From: Fluctibacter halophilus
Lineage (GTDB): Bacteria > Pseudomonadota > Gammaproteobacteria > Enterobacterales > Alteromonadaceae
Reading direction: 5' to 3'
Assembly: GCF_020687825.1 (NCBI RefSeq)
Contig: NZ_JAJEWP010000001.1
Location: 172,078-236,077 of the forward strand
DNA: 64,000 bases
Every line of letters begins with the position of its first letter. Position 1 is the first letter of the stretch. Shown piece by piece: positions 8,628 through 18,163 of this stretch. A program made the position numbers and the translations under genes. Under the pieces are notes generated by a model that was given only the letters and a program-made list of their open reading frames with translations, made no database searches and had not been told where the DNA came from.

Positions 8628-9199
8628 TGAAGAAGTGGAGTCTGTTTGCGTTACCATTGGTGCTGTTTGTATCACTGGCGGTATTTTTGTACCAGGGGCT
8701 GTTTTCTGACCCCCGTTCACGTCCATCCAGTGTGGTAGATACGCCGTTACCGCCGATGGATTTGCCGGATCTGATGTTCCCCGAGCAACGCTATTCTGTG
8801 ACGGATTTTGAAGGCAAGGTCACCTTACTCAATGTGTGGGGCGTGTGGTGCGTTACCTGTGCCATTGAGTTGCCGTACCTGACCGAATTACGTCAACAGG
8901 GCGTGAACATTGTTGGTTTGTACTACGACCAGGATGTGGATCCGGACTTTGGCCAGAAAACCCTGGCCGAAATCCAGCAGGAAGTGCGCCTCAAACTCAA
9001 CCAACTGGGCAACCCCTATCAGTACAACATTTTTGATACGTACCGGGATTACTCCCTGGATCTGGGGGTGACGGGGGCGCCGGAAACGTTTGTGATTGAT
9101 AAGACCGGTCATATCCGTATGCACCACATCGGTGATGTTAATCCCCGAGTTTGGGAACATAAGATTGGTCCCATGTATCAACGCTTGCTGCAGGAGTAG
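8624..9199 (+). CDS. dsbE: Thiol:disulfide interchange protein DsbE/CcmG
   Basis: Membrane-anchored periplasmic thioredoxin of 191 residues that keeps the apocytochrome CXXCH cysteines reduced. It has an N-terminal anchor (about 5-25), active site WCVTC within NVWGVWCVTCAIELPYL, and the cis-proline region GVTGAPETFVIDKTG. Most CcmG proteins have Pro or a similar residue just after the first Cys; here it is Val-Thr. The position between ccmF and ccmH is standard. Confidence 0.93.
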   Translation: MMKKWSLFALPLVLFVSLAVFLYQGLFSDPRSRPSSVVDTPLPPMDLPDLMFPEQRYSVTDFEGKVTLLNVWGVWCVTCAIELPYLTELRQQGVNIVGLYYDQDVDPDFGQKTLAEIQQEVRLKLNQLGNPYQYNIFDTYRDYSLDLGVTGAPETFVIDKTGHIRMHHIGDVNPRVWEHKIGPMYQRLLQE

Positions 9200-9203
9200 A
9201 ACG

Positions 9204-9641
9204 ATGCAAAGAGTGATTGTAATGGCATTGTTGTTGTTCAGCCTGTGCGCTGTGGCCAGTGAAGAGATCTATGAGTTCGATGATCCTGCCCGGGAAGCCC
9301 TGTTCAAGGAACTGACCCTGGAGTTGCGTTGTCCCCAATGTCAGAACCAGAATATTGCCGACTCAAATGCCATGATCGCCCGGGATTTGCGACGCAAAGT
9401 GTACCAGTTGCTGCAGCAAGGCAAGAGTCGTGAGGAAGTGATCGATTACATGAAAGCCCGCTACGGAGACTTTGTGTCCTACGAGCCGCCGGTAACCCCT
9501 GCCACCATCTGGCTGTGGGTATTGCCCGTGGGCTTTGTGATCCTGGCGGGGTGGGTGATTGCCCGGTCGCGGCCCACTGCGCGAGTGGATGATGAAGACA
9601 AATTGGCCAAGGCCAATGCAATGCTGGAGAACGACGAGTGA
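9204..9641 (+). CDS. ccmH: Cytochrome c biogenesis thiol protein CcmH (CcmL type)
   Basis: A 145-residue membrane-tethered oxidoreductase with a signal/anchor at the N-terminus, the LRCPQCQNQ redox motif followed by the conserved SNAMIARDLR helix, and a C-terminal membrane helix. It works with CcmG and CcmI on the apocytochrome. ATG 9204 is chosen because the signal sequence begins there; a longer frame back to 9096 is only read-through of dsbE. It is the short form, with ccmI as a separate gene. Confidence 0.94.
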   Translation: MQRVIVMALLLFSLCAVASEEIYEFDDPAREALFKELTLELRCPQCQNQNIADSNAMIARDLRRKVYQLLQQGKSREEVIDYMKARYGDFVSYEPPVTPATIWLWVLPVGFVILAGWVIARSRPTARVDDEDKLAKANAMLENDE

Positions 9642-10837
9642 CCGAGTTTTACCTGATTGCCGGTGTATTGGTGTTGCTGGCGGTGGTGTTAATGACACTG
9701 CCCTGGAGCCGGTTTAGCCATCGCCAGGATCATCTGACCAACACCCAGATTGTGCGCCAGCGATTGCAGGAGTTGGAACGGGAATACCGCGAAGGATTGT
9801 TGTCAGACGCGGACAAGAATGCCGCCATTACGGAGCTGAAAGTGGCGTTGGCCGACGAGGGGGATCGTAAGGTTCACTGGCATCTCGGCAGTGGGCGTTG
9901 GGTCTGGTTGGGAACGGTTGTTGCGTTACTGGTTGGTGCGGGTATCTATGCGCGGGTCAATCAGGTCAGTCAGGTTCAGCACTGGCATGAAGCGCTGGCC
10001 TCGTTGCCGGGCTTGGCGCAGCGGATCGTGATCGACGGTGATCGTACCGTCAGTCCTCAGGAAATGCAGACATTTGCTCTTGGCCTGCGTACCGAGCTGG
10101 CACGCAAAGGCGGCGATGCTGCAGGTTGGCGTCTACTCGGCCGTTTACATGCTGCATTGGGGCAGATGGACAGTGCAGTACAGGCGTTTGAGAAGTCGCT
10201 GGCACTGGTACCGGATCACCCCGGCAGCCTGACCAGCTACGCACAGGCATTGATGATGCTGGGGCAGGATGAGGCGCTTGAAAAAGCGGATGTCGCCCTG
10301 GCCACGTTGGGCCGCGTCCAACCTGAAAACAGCACCGCCTTGGGCATGAGAGCGCTGTTAGCGGAACAACAAGGTGATACCCAGCTTGCCATCGCGCGCT
10401 GGCAGGAACTTCAGTCGTTGTTACCCGTGGATAGTCCGATGCAGGCTGAAGTGGTAAAACGTTTAGATGCCTTAAGTGGTAATGTCACGGCGGTGACCGT
10501 CACCGTGTCGGTGGCACAAGATCTACTAGCAAATCTGCCGGAGCAAGGCTATGTGTTTGTGTTCGCCCAGGATGCCGCCAGTGACAGCAGGGTGCCTGCT
10601 GCGGTGATCAAGCAACCCCTGTCGACGTTTCCATTGACCGTGACCTTGACCGACCAGAATGCAATGATGCCGGGCGTAACCCTGTCTGGGTTACAACAGG
10701 TGCGGTTGGTGGCGCGGATTTCTGTGGATGGCAATGTGGCGGCCCAGGCGGGCGAGTTAGAAGGAGAGGCGTCGTTTGAGCTGAATGTTGGCCAAACCCA
10801 ACGCCAGGATATCGTGATCAGTAAGGAGATAATGTGA
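9638..10837 (+). CDS. ccmI: Apocytochrome chaperone CcmI (TPR protein)
   Basis: A 399-residue membrane protein. Two N-terminal helices (about 3-22 and 87-107) flank a cytoplasmic loop with heptad-like QRLQELEREYREG. A periplasmic region with TPR units (about 160-270) and a C-terminal beta domain follow. CcmI binds the C-terminus of apocytochrome c and presents it to CcmFGH. The start is GTG 9638, overlapping the ccmH stop. The end overlaps mlaA by 4 nt. Confidence 0.92.
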   Translation: MTEFYLIAGVLVLLAVVLMTLPWSRFSHRQDHLTNTQIVRQRLQELEREYREGLLSDADKNAAITELKVALADEGDRKVHWHLGSGRWVWLGTVVALLVGAGIYARVNQVSQVQHWHEALASLPGLAQRIVIDGDRTVSPQEMQTFALGLRTELARKGGDAAGWRLLGRLHAALGQMDSAVQAFEKSLALVPDHPGSLTSYAQALMMLGQDEALEKADVALATLGRVQPENSTALGMRALLAEQQGDTQLAIARWQELQSLLPVDSPMQAEVVKRLDALSGNVTAVTVTVSVAQDLLANLPEQGYVFVFAQDAASDSRVPAAVIKQPLSTFPLTVTLTDQNAMMPGVTLSGLQQVRLVARISVDGNVAAQAGELEGEASFELNVGQTQRQDIVISKEIM

Positions 10838-11637
10838 TTCGAGCATTGCACATCGGTGTGATCGTCAGTCTGTTGCTGTTGTCTGGCTGTGCCAGTCGCG
10901 AGGCGACGGAGCAGCAAGTAGCGGCACAAAACAGCGGCGATCCCCGCGATCCCTTTGAGTCGGTCAACCGCGAGCTGTGGGATTTTAACTACGATATTCT
11001 GGATGCCTATGTGTTGCGTCCTGTCACCGTGGCCTACGTCGACTATATGCCGCAATTTGCCCGTACCGGTTTGTACAACATGGCGCTCAACCTTGAAGAG
11101 CCGAGCAATACCGTCAACAACCTGTTGCAGGGCAAAGTGGATGGCACCTTCATTAGTCTGGGGCGTTTTTTGATCAACTCCACCATCGGCTTGTTGGGCA
11201 GTATTGACGTTGCAACCCACATCGGGTTGGAGCGACGGGAAGAGGAATTTGGCGAAGTGCTGGGCAAATGGGGGGTTGATACCGGCCCTTATCTGATGGT
11301 GCCGGCGTTGGGGCCGAACGATGTGCGTTCAGGGACCGGTGATCTGGTCGACAGCGCCTATTTCCCGCTGGACAATCTGAATATCTATGTGAGTATTCTG
11401 CGCTCGGGGATCAAGGCGCTCGAAGCCCGTGCAACCTTGATGCAGCAGGAGCAGCAACTGGAACAGTCGCTGGACCCTTACACCTTTGTTAAGACGGCTT
11501 ATTTTCAGAACCTGGAATTCAAAGTCACCGACGGTGCAGTCGGGGAAGATGTTGACGCCGAGGCACCGGATGCGCAACAGGAAGCCCTCAGTGATGAGGA
11601 ACTCGAAGACATTGATGCGTTGCTTGATGATTTGTAA
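10834..11637 (+). CDS. mlaA: Outer-membrane lipid-asymmetry lipoprotein MlaA (VacJ)
   Basis: A 267-residue lipoprotein (lipobox LLSGC, C19) with the MlaA core DPFESVNRELWDFNYD and the central GRFLINSTIGLLGSIDVA segment. MlaA extracts mislocalised phospholipids from the outer leaflet of the outer membrane for return through MlaBCDEF. The C-terminal tail is very acidic (about 240-267). The start is GTG 10834 with AAGGAG just before it, overlapping ccmI by 4 nt. It is probably co-transcribed with ccm, and the rest of the mla system is not in the window. Confidence 0.93.
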   Translation: MIRALHIGVIVSLLLLSGCASREATEQQVAAQNSGDPRDPFESVNRELWDFNYDILDAYVLRPVTVAYVDYMPQFARTGLYNMALNLEEPSNTVNNLLQGKVDGTFISLGRFLINSTIGLLGSIDVATHIGLERREEEFGEVLGKWGVDTGPYLMVPALGPNDVRSGTGDLVDSAYFPLDNLNIYVSILRSGIKALEARATLMQQEQQLEQSLDPYTFVKTAYFQNLEFKVTDGAVGEDVDAEAPDAQQEALSDEELEDIDALLDDL

Positions 11638-11654
11638 CGGCCGCGTTATGGCCT

Positions 11655-11684
11655 AAAAAAAAGCGCCGACAGGCGCTTTTTTTG
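11655..11684. terminator. Bidirectional terminator between mlaA and galE
   Basis: AGCGCC-GACA-GGCGCT, flanked by an A-run on the left and a T-run on the right. It can serve both the mlaA transcript and the convergent galE transcript. Confidence 0.85.
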
Positions 11685-11705
11685 TATCCGGGCAATGGCA
11701 ATCGA

Positions 11706-12728
11706 CTATTTGCTATAGCCGTCAGGATTCTGCGATTGCCAGTGCCACGCGTCCCTGCACATGTCGGTCAGCGTGCGGGTAGCTTTCCAGCCAAGGGCTT
11801 GTTCCGCCAGACTCGGGTCGGCAAAACAGGCTGCCACATCACCCTCCCTGCGCGGCGCAATGCGGTAATTGATTGAACAGCCACTTTGGGCTTCAAATGC
11901 CTGGATCATTTCCAGCACACTGTAGCCTACCCCAGTGCCCAGATTGTAGGTGACCAATCCGCAATCCTGGTCAAGCTTACTCAGTGCTTTGAGGTGCCCA
12001 TTGGCCAGATCCTCAACATGAATGTAATCCCGTACGCCGGTACCGTCAGGGGTATCATAATCGTCGCCGAACACCGCCAGTTGGTCCCGTTTGCCGGATG
12101 CAACCTGGGAAATAAACGGCATCAGGTTGTTGGGGATACCGTTCGGATCTTCACCGATCTGTCCACTGGGATGGGCACCGACCGGATTGAAATAGCGTAA
12201 CAGGACGATGTTCCAGCGCGCTTCGGACTTGTGCAGATCTTTGAGGATCACCTCGACCATCAGTTTGGACTGTCCATAGGGGTTGGTCGGTTGTCCTGTC
12301 GGCATGTTCTCGTTCAAGGGCAAACTGATGGGATCGCCGTAAACGGTTGCAGAGGAACTGAACACCAGATTGTATACGCCGTGTCTGGCCATGGCTTCGA
12401 CCAGCACCAGTGAGCCATAAACATTGTTCTGGTAATACATTAGTGGCTTTTCCACCGATTCTCCGACCGCTTTGAGACCGGCAAAATGGATCACCGCGTC
12501 GATGCTGTGGGCAGTGAACAACTGGTCCAACAGGGCATCATCACGAATATCGCCCTCGACAAAGGTGATGGATTTTCCGGTCAGGTGTTCAACCCGTCGA
12601 AGAGACTCCTTTGACGCATTGCTCAGGTTATCCAATACCACGACAGAATAGTCGGCCTCTAATAGCTGCAGTACAGTATGGCTGCCGATATAGCCGGCGC
12701 CACCGGTGACCAGGATTGTCTGGCGCAT
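11706..12728 (-). CDS. galE: UDP-glucose 4-epimerase
   Basis: A 340-residue extended SDR enzyme interconverting UDP-glucose and UDP-galactose (or the N-acetyl forms). It has the nucleotide-binding TGGAGYIGS near the N-terminus, the [10 protein letters not shown] segment and the YGQSK catalytic Tyr/Lys. ATG at 12728 follows AAGGAG. A longer frame to 12845 overlaps the upstream gene and adds an unrelated leader. It shares a 1-nt TGATG junction with the small membrane protein gene upstream. It may feed UDP-sugars to the surface-glycan genes at 31-44 kb. Confidence 0.93.
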   Translation of the reverse strand: MRQTILVTGGAGYIGSHTVLQLLEADYSVVVLDNLSNASKESLRRVEHLTGKSITFVEGDIRDDALLDQLFTAHSIDAVIHFAGLKAVGESVEKPLMYYQNNVYGSLVLVEAMARHGVYNLVFSSSATVYGDPISLPLNENMPTGQPTNPYGQSKLMVEVILKDLHKSEARWNIVLLRYFNPVGAHPSGQIGEDPNGIPNNLMPFISQVASGKRDQLAVFGDDYDTPDGTGVRDYIHVEDLANGHLKALSKLDQDCGLVTYNLGTGVGYSVLEMIQAFEAQSGCSINYRIAPRREGDVAACFADPSLAEQALGWKATRTLTDMCRDAWHWQSQNPDGYSK

Positions 12729-13045
12729 CACACGTCTCCTTGTGTCTGTTCGGTTTTCAGGTGCTTGGCACAAAAACTGTGTTGGATCGGGGTCAGCACC
12801 AAGGGGTATGCCAGGATCAGTAGTGCCGCCCAAACCAGTGCCCACCAGTCATCGCTGGCGCGCAGTATCAGTGCAAAAGCCGGTACGATGATCAGCAGTT
12901 TAAGCAGGTTGAGCAGGAGCTTCTCCGGCGGCGTCAGGCGTTTTTCCGCGTCACGCATGGCCTGCATACGGTCGCCAAACGGAAGATGTTTAAGTTGTGG
13001 TATCTGCCGGGTTGTAAAGTAGAGTTTCACGTCAAGTCGCTGCAT
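12728..13045 (-). CDS. Small membrane protein of unknown function
   Basis: A 105-residue protein with a charged N-terminal half ([18 protein letters not shown]) and two predicted membrane helices (about 43-62 and 67-86). It resembles an uncharacterised gammaproteobacterial small-protein family that I remember as DUF6170, but that assignment is from memory. Its stop overlaps the galE start, so the two are probably co-transcribed. Confidence 0.65.
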   Translation of the reverse strand: MQRLDVKLYFTTRQIPQLKHLPFGDRMQAMRDAEKRLTPPEKLLLNLLKLLIIVPAFALILRASDDWWALVWAALLILAYPLVLTPIQHSFCAKHLKTEQTQGDV

Positions 13046-13118
13046 TGGTAATTGCCAAGAAGGTGTATCTTAACAAGTTGGGCACTGAGGGCCAGCACAA
13101 ACATACCCAACACCAACA

Positions 13119-13148
13119 AAAACGCCCGGTTAAACCGGGCGTTTTGGC
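13119..13148 (-). terminator. Terminator downstream of the POT transporter gene
   Basis: A 10-bp stem AACGCCCGGT/ACCGGGCGTT with a 3-nt loop. On the minus strand a T-run follows the stem. It separates the transporter from the small membrane protein gene and galE. Confidence 0.8.
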
Positions 13149-13165
13149 GAGTTTATGATAAGCCT

Positions 13166-14680
13166 TTAGGCTGTCGCACTTTCCATATTGCTGTCTTTTT
13201 TCTCTGACAGTTTTTCCCACACCCGGGTTTTCAGCGTGAACAAGGCAATCAGAATACCGATTGCAATGGTGAACAGACTGATTTGCAGGTACAGGTTCGG
13301 CATTTGATCGACTTTTTCCGGGTCGAAGTTACCGGCCAGCAGGCCAGCAACAACGTTACCGATGGAGTAGGTCAGTACAAAAACACCCATCATCTGACCG
13401 GCGAAACGTTTTGGCGATAGCTTACTTACCGCACTCAGGGCAACCGGGCTCAGGCACAGCTCACCAACGGTATGCAGGAAGTAAGTGGCCACCAACCAAT
13501 ACGGCGCCACTTTCAGACCGCTGGCTGCCAACTGGGCGGCAAAGAACATGACGATGAAGCCGGTTGCCATGATGATCAGGCCCACTGCACACTTGATACC
13601 GTAGGATGGCTGAACCATCCGTTTACCCAGATTGATCCACAGCGCAGCAAAGAACGGTGACAGCAGAATGATGAAAAACGAGTTAGCCGACTGGAACCAG
13701 GCCGTTGGGATTTCAAAGGTACCGACGATTCGGTCGGTATAATCACGGCCAAACAGGTTCAGTGAAGAGCCGGCTTGTTCAAAGCCTGCCCAGAAAAAGA
13801 TTGATGCCAGACACACCAGGAACAGGGCACCCAGACTGCGTTTTTCGTCGGCGTTGAGATTGCCAAACACGTAAACACCAGCGTAGTAGGCCAAAAAGAC
13901 CAGGGTGATGGCGATGGCCACGTATTGGGCAAGGCTGACAGGGTCAATGCTGAAGAGTCCTGTCATCATGGCAAAGGTCAGGAAGGCCAGACCGACCAGA
14001 AACGCAACGATTGCCATCCAGCTGATTTTCACACCTTTGTCAGACATGCGAACCAAAGGCTCGGCACCGGCGCCTTCCAATTTAGGCAGAGTGGCACGGT
14101 ATTGGATCAGACCGAGTCCCATACCGATCGCCGCGGCACCAAAGGCGTAGTGATAACCGTATTCGACCTGCAAGTAACCACACACCATGTAGCCAATCAC
14201 TGAGCCGATATTGATACCCATGTAGTACAGGGTATAACCGGCATCACGGCGCTGATCTTCAGGACTATAAAGCTGTCCAACCATGGCGCCGATATTGGGT
14301 TTAAGCAGTCCTGTTCCCAGCACGACCAGGATCAGGCCGATGAAAAATGTTGTGTCACTGGGGATGGCCAATACAATATGACCTGACATGATGATCAGGC
14401 CCCCGTACCAGACTGCCCGTTGACCGCCAATCAGGCGGTCGGCAATCCAGCCGCCGGGCAGGCCCATGAAATACACCGCACCGGTGTAAAGGCCGTAGAT
14501 GGCGGTAGCGGACGCTACAGTGATGGCCAGGCCACCTTCCTGCAGGCTGGCGGTCATAAACAATACCAGCAGGGCGCGCATGCCGTAATAACTCATGCGC
14601 TCCCACATCTCGGTGAAAAACAGGGTAGATAGGCCGCCTGGATGACCCAGGAAGTCTTTGGTTTGCGTTTTTGTCGTCAT
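13166..14680 (-). CDS. Proton-dependent oligopeptide transporter (POT/PTR2 family)
   Basis: A 504-residue MFS-type transporter with about 14 helices that takes up di- and tripeptides with protons. It has the family ExxER motif in helix 1 (FFTEMWERMSYYG), GGWIADRLIGG between helices 2 and 3, and the PTR2 signature region LYYMGINIGSVIG. ATG 14680 is preferred; the open frame extends to 14842 but the added residues are not membrane-like. Promoter-like boxes lie at 14793-14821 on the same strand. Confidence 0.9.
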   Translation of the reverse strand: MTTKTQTKDFLGHPGGLSTLFFTEMWERMSYYGMRALLVLFMTASLQEGGLAITVASATAIYGLYTGAVYFMGLPGGWIADRLIGGQRAVWYGGLIIMSGHIVLAIPSDTTFFIGLILVVLGTGLLKPNIGAMVGQLYSPEDQRRDAGYTLYYMGINIGSVIGYMVCGYLQVEYGYHYAFGAAAIGMGLGLIQYRATLPKLEGAGAEPLVRMSDKGVKISWMAIVAFLVGLAFLTFAMMTGLFSIDPVSLAQYVAIAITLVFLAYYAGVYVFGNLNADEKRSLGALFLVCLASIFFWAGFEQAGSSLNLFGRDYTDRIVGTFEIPTAWFQSANSFFIILLSPFFAALWINLGKRMVQPSYGIKCAVGLIIMATGFIVMFFAAQLAASGLKVAPYWLVATYFLHTVGELCLSPVALSAVSKLSPKRFAGQMMGVFVLTYSIGNVVAGLLAGNFDPEKVDQMPNLYLQISLFTIAIGILIALFTLKTRVWEKLSEKKDSNMESATA

Positions 14681-14792
14681 GTTACTGCCTTTAAAAAAAC
14701 ACCCACAGAGTGTGAGTTGCCCGTCGCGAACAGGTCTGTTTGTAATAATAATGGCGCGAAAAAACCTCGGCGCACGCCGAAACTGACATCGG

Positions 14793-14821
14793 GTTATACT
14801 AGAGCTTCTTGCATAACACAA
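14793..14821 (-). promoter_or_regulatory. Candidate promoter of the peptide transporter
   Basis: On the minus strand: TTGTGT (14816-14821), 17-bp spacer, TATAAC (14793-14798). The 339-base divergent gap 14681-15019 otherwise shows only a GC-rich inverted repeat near 14768-14780. Confidence 0.5.
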
Positions 14822-14931
14822 GTCAAACACGGTGGCTGTCATACGAAGCGTTTGTTCGGGAACTATTTGGGGGCTTAGGCGTCTTGATGTTTGGGAACTG
14901 AAAAAAGCGCAATACTGGTGGTCTGATGCCC

Positions 14932-14959
14932 TTTACTGCTACGGTAGATCAGTTATCAT
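14932..14959 (+). promoter_or_regulatory. Candidate promoter of the export protein/T2SS gene cluster
   Basis: TTTACT (14932-14937), 16-bp spacer, TATCAT (14954-14959), giving a leader of about 50 nt before ATG 15020. The genes from here to 27719 are co-directional with short gaps, so this could drive them all. Confidence 0.45.
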
Positions 14960-15019
14960 GACCGGCTGTTCGAAAGGCTTTTAAAATTAACCTGTTAATA
15001 GCACGGAAGTCGTATTTTA

Positions 15020-17728
15020 ATGAATGTAATTCGGGTACTCCTCACTGTCGTGTGTGCGTTGGTGGCATTCCAGCCCATCGCCCAAACCATGCCAACTCAG
15101 CAGCAAATTCAGCAGTTTAAACGCTTACCCAAAGCGCAACAGCAGCGAATAGCACAACAGATGGGCATCGACCTGTCACTGTTGGATCAGCAAGGGCAAG
15201 GGCAGTCCAATGAGTTTGACAATGCCACACAGGTTTACCCCAGAGGTACGCAATTTGATGAGTTCGGCAACCCCATCGAGGAAGATGAGCAAAAGGCCAG
15301 GAGCGAAGAAGATGACGAACTGGCCCTTTATGGTGCTGACATCTTCTCCAATGAACCCACCGGTTTTAATCACGAAATATCGATGCCTGTACCCGATCAC
15401 TATATTATTGGACCTGGCGATGAGTTGGTTATTGCTTTGTACGGGAATGAGACCGATACGTTTACGCTAAACGTAGAGCGCGATGGCAGTATTCTTTTGC
15501 CCCCGTTGGGGCCGATTCAAGTGGGTTCATTATCCTTTGCTGATGCGACGCAGGCGATCCGCAACGCGGTTACACAACAACTCATTGGCGTAAAAGTCAG
15601 TGTAACAATGGGATCACTGCGCACAATGCGGGTTTTTGTGATGGGCGAAGCGTATAAACCCGGCGCCTATCAAGTCAGCGCTTTATCAACCATAACCAAT
15701 GCCTTGTTTGCCAGTGGCGGTGTCACCGACATTGCATCATTGCGCACAATCAAGGTGAAACGGCAGGGTAAAACGGTGGTGGAGTTTGACCTTTATGACC
15801 TGCTCAACGAAGGTGACGCCAGCAGTGACATTACACTCCAAGACGGAGATGTTGTGTTTGTTCCTGCGCTCAAAGATACGGTCGAGGTTGACGGTCAGGT
15901 CAGACGTCCCGCCATTTATGAGCTAAAAGACGAGCGTCACCTTGATGAAGTGCTGGCTCTGGCTGGTAACCCATTACCATCAGCATACATAGAAGCAGTG
16001 AGCATTGGGCGCTTTGAACAGGGGCGCAAAATCCAGATCACTGCGGATGGTCGTCAGGGGGCAAACACACCAGTGTTTAGCGGGGACGAAATTAAGGTGC
16101 CTTCCGTGACAAAACGCGTGTCTGATGCTGTGACATTGATTGGTGCGGTGGCGAGGCCTGGTCGCTATCAATATCATCAAGGCGTGACCATTGGCACGTT
16201 GTTGGGAGATGTGAGCAAAACCGTGCTGGAAACGGCGGATCTCAGCTATATCCTGGTATTGAGAACCAATCCAGTAAACTACCAGATGCAGGTATTCCAA
16301 CTGGATTATATTGATGTGTTATCTGGCCAAGCGGATGATTTTCCGCTGGCCTCGAACGATAAAGTACTGGTGTTTTCGCGCATTGAGAGTGAGAGCATCG
16401 GCGATATTGACTTGGAAGAACTGGCCTACACAGAAGAAGAGCTTGAAGAGCAAGAAAAAGAAGCCTGGGATGAGCGAATTGAAGATAAATTGTTCTGGCA
16501 AAGTGTTGGTTTGACGGAAGAAGATCCCAATGCTTCCGCCAGCAATGACCTCGAGGATTTGCAGTCTCAATCGATCATTACCTTGTCTGAACAGGAGCGA
16601 GAGCGAGTACTTGAATATCGGGATTCGACCTATTTCTCCCGCAAACGTATGCTCGCCCCCGTCATTGCAATGCTTCAGGAGCAAGCCCGCTACGGCCATC
16701 CTTTGCAACTGGTTGAAGTGAATGGTGAAGTTAAGGTGCCCGGTTTATATCCACTGCCGCAGAATGGCGGTTTGAAGGCCTTGATCAAAGCGGCTGGTGG
16801 GCTAACAGAGGCGTCCTATGCGCAATCATCAGAGATTACCCGCACCATGGTGGGGGAAGATGGCGCGACACGGATTGAGCACATTAAGTTTTCACCACAG
16901 ACGGTCATTTCTGCTCAAACTGATGATATCACTCTGCACAGTAAAGACAGAGTGAATGTGTTTTCCGTACCTTCATGGCAGCAGGAACTGTCAGTTGAGG
17001 TTGTGGGTGAAGTTCAGTTCCCTGGTAAATATGCGATCCGTCGAGGCGAGTCATTGGCTGAATTGCTCGAACGTGTTGGGGGATTGACTGAGTTTGGTGA
17101 TCCTAATGCGGCAATTTTCACTCGCGAGAAGCTCAAAGAGCAGGAGCGACGAAATTTACGGGATTTGGCCGAAGAGCTGCGCAAACAAATCGCCTCGGAG
17201 AGTTTGCGTCGCAGCAGCGGTGCCGGCGCTATTGTCAGTTATGACGAGGCCAAGAAGTTATTAAGGGATTTAACGCAAACAGAAGCCATTGGTCGTTTGG
17301 TTATTGACTTTGAAGCACTTCTGACCGGCAATGAGAGTGCCGATGTGTTGCTGGAAGACGGCGATACGCTCTATATACCCAGCAAAACTCAATCCGTTAA
17401 CGTGATTGGTGAGGTGTATGTTCCAACGTCCCATTTGTACACAAATGACCTTACCTATCAGGATTACATTGAAAAGAGCGGTGGTTATCGCGCGTTGGCG
17501 GATGAAGATAGAACCTACATCATCCGCGCCAATGGCTCGGTGGTGTTGCCCCAACGAAATGGCGGGTTCTGGTTTGACGGTGACGCTGCAGATTCATTGA
17601 TAAGGCCAGGCGATACCATCGTTGTGCCATTTGATTCTGACAATGTCGACAATATGACGTTGTGGGCGAATGCCTCACAAATTGCTTATCAGATTGCTGT
17701 GGCGGTAGCAGCCATCGGTAGCTTGTAA
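15020..17728 (+). CDS. Large SLBB-domain polysaccharide export protein (Wza-like)
   Basis: A 902-residue exported protein. It has a signal peptide (about 1-22), an acidic linker (about 62-105), a Poly_export domain (about 126-210, starting near DHYIIGPGDELVI) and then a series of SLBB repeats (VFVMGEAYKPGAYQVS, VDGQVRRPAIYEL, LIGAVARPGRYQYH, VNGEVKVPGLYPL, VVGEVQFPGKYAI, VIGEVYVPTSHLY). A strongly acidic insert lies near 460-490, and a C-terminal hydrophobic helix could form the outer-membrane barrel. Wza-family proteins export capsule or exopolysaccharide. Unlike Wza it has no lipobox cysteine and is over twice as long. It probably partners the Wzz/Wzy genes at 36-39 kb. Confidence 0.87.
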   Translation: MNVIRVLLTVVCALVAFQPIAQTMPTQQQIQQFKRLPKAQQQRIAQQMGIDLSLLDQQGQGQSNEFDNATQVYPRGTQFDEFGNPIEEDEQKARSEEDDELALYGADIFSNEPTGFNHEISMPVPDHYIIGPGDELVIALYGNETDTFTLNVERDGSILLPPLGPIQVGSLSFADATQAIRNAVTQQLIGVKVSVTMGSLRTMRVFVMGEAYKPGAYQVSALSTITNALFASGGVTDIASLRTIKVKRQGKTVVEFDLYDLLNEGDASSDITLQDGDVVFVPALKDTVEVDGQVRRPAIYELKDERHLDEVLALAGNPLPSAYIEAVSIGRFEQGRKIQITADGRQGANTPVFSGDEIKVPSVTKRVSDAVTLIGAVARPGRYQYHQGVTIGTLLGDVSKTVLETADLSYILVLRTNPVNYQMQVFQLDYIDVLSGQADDFPLASNDKVLVFSRIESESIGDIDLEELAYTEEELEEQEKEAWDERIEDKLFWQSVGLTEEDPNASASNDLEDLQSQSIITLSEQERERVLEYRDSTYFSRKRMLAPVIAMLQEQARYGHPLQLVEVNGEVKVPGLYPLPQNGGLKALIKAAGGLTEASYAQSSEITRTMVGEDGATRIEHIKFSPQTVISAQTDDITLHSKDRVNVFSVPSWQQELSVEVVGEVQFPGKYAIRRGESLAELLERVGGLTEFGDPNAAIFTREKLKEQERRNLRDLAEELRKQIASESLRRSSGAGAIVSYDEAKKLLRDLTQTEAIGRLVIDFEALLTGNESADVLLEDGDTLYIPSKTQSVNVIGEVYVPTSHLYTNDLTYQDYIEKSGGYRALADEDRTYIIRANGSVVLPQRNGGFWFDGDAADSLIRPGDTIVVPFDSDNVDNMTLWANASQIAYQIAVAVAAIGSL

Positions 17729-17764
17729 CCTAGCAAAGATTAACCTGTGGAGTTGAGATACAGT

Positions 17765-18163
17765 ATGCGAATGAAAAACAGCGGATTTACGTTGGTGGAG
17801 TTGTTGATCGTTATCGTGATCATTGGCCTGTTGGCGTCTTTGGTCGCACCTGAAATGTTCTCCAAAGTAGATTCATCCCGACAAAAGACGGCAACGGCGC
17901 AGATGCAAATGTTTCAAACAGCATTGGATACCTACCGACTTGACATGGGACGCTACCCTAAAACGCTGAATGAACTAGTACAATCGAGCGAAAATGGTTG
18001 GGATGGCCCGTATTTGCCGAAAAGTGTGCCCAATGATCCGTGGGGTAATCCGTATGTTTATGCTGCACCTGGCACGAACGGTAAGGCTTATGAGCTAAAG
18101 TCCCTAGGTGCAGATGGGCAACCCGGCGGCCAGGAACAGGATGCAGATATCATTCATGAGTAG
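17765..18163 (+). CDS. gspG: T2SS major pseudopilin GspG
   Basis: Major pseudopilin of the type II secretion pseudopilus, about 132 residues. It has a type III prepilin leader with cleavage after G in KNSG/FTLVELL, Glu5, a hydrophobic helix and a C-terminal domain with the family pattern YLPKSVPNDPWGNPYVY. ATG 17765 follows GAGAT; GTG 17747 is an alternative. No prepilin peptidase gene is in the window, so processing must use PilD/GspO encoded elsewhere. gspE overlaps its end. Confidence 0.95.
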   Translation: MRMKNSGFTLVELLIVIVIIGLLASLVAPEMFSKVDSSRQKTATAQMQMFQTALDTYRLDMGRYPKTLNELVQSSENGWDGPYLPKSVPNDPWGNPYVYAAPGTNGKAYELKSLGADGQPGGQEQDADIIHE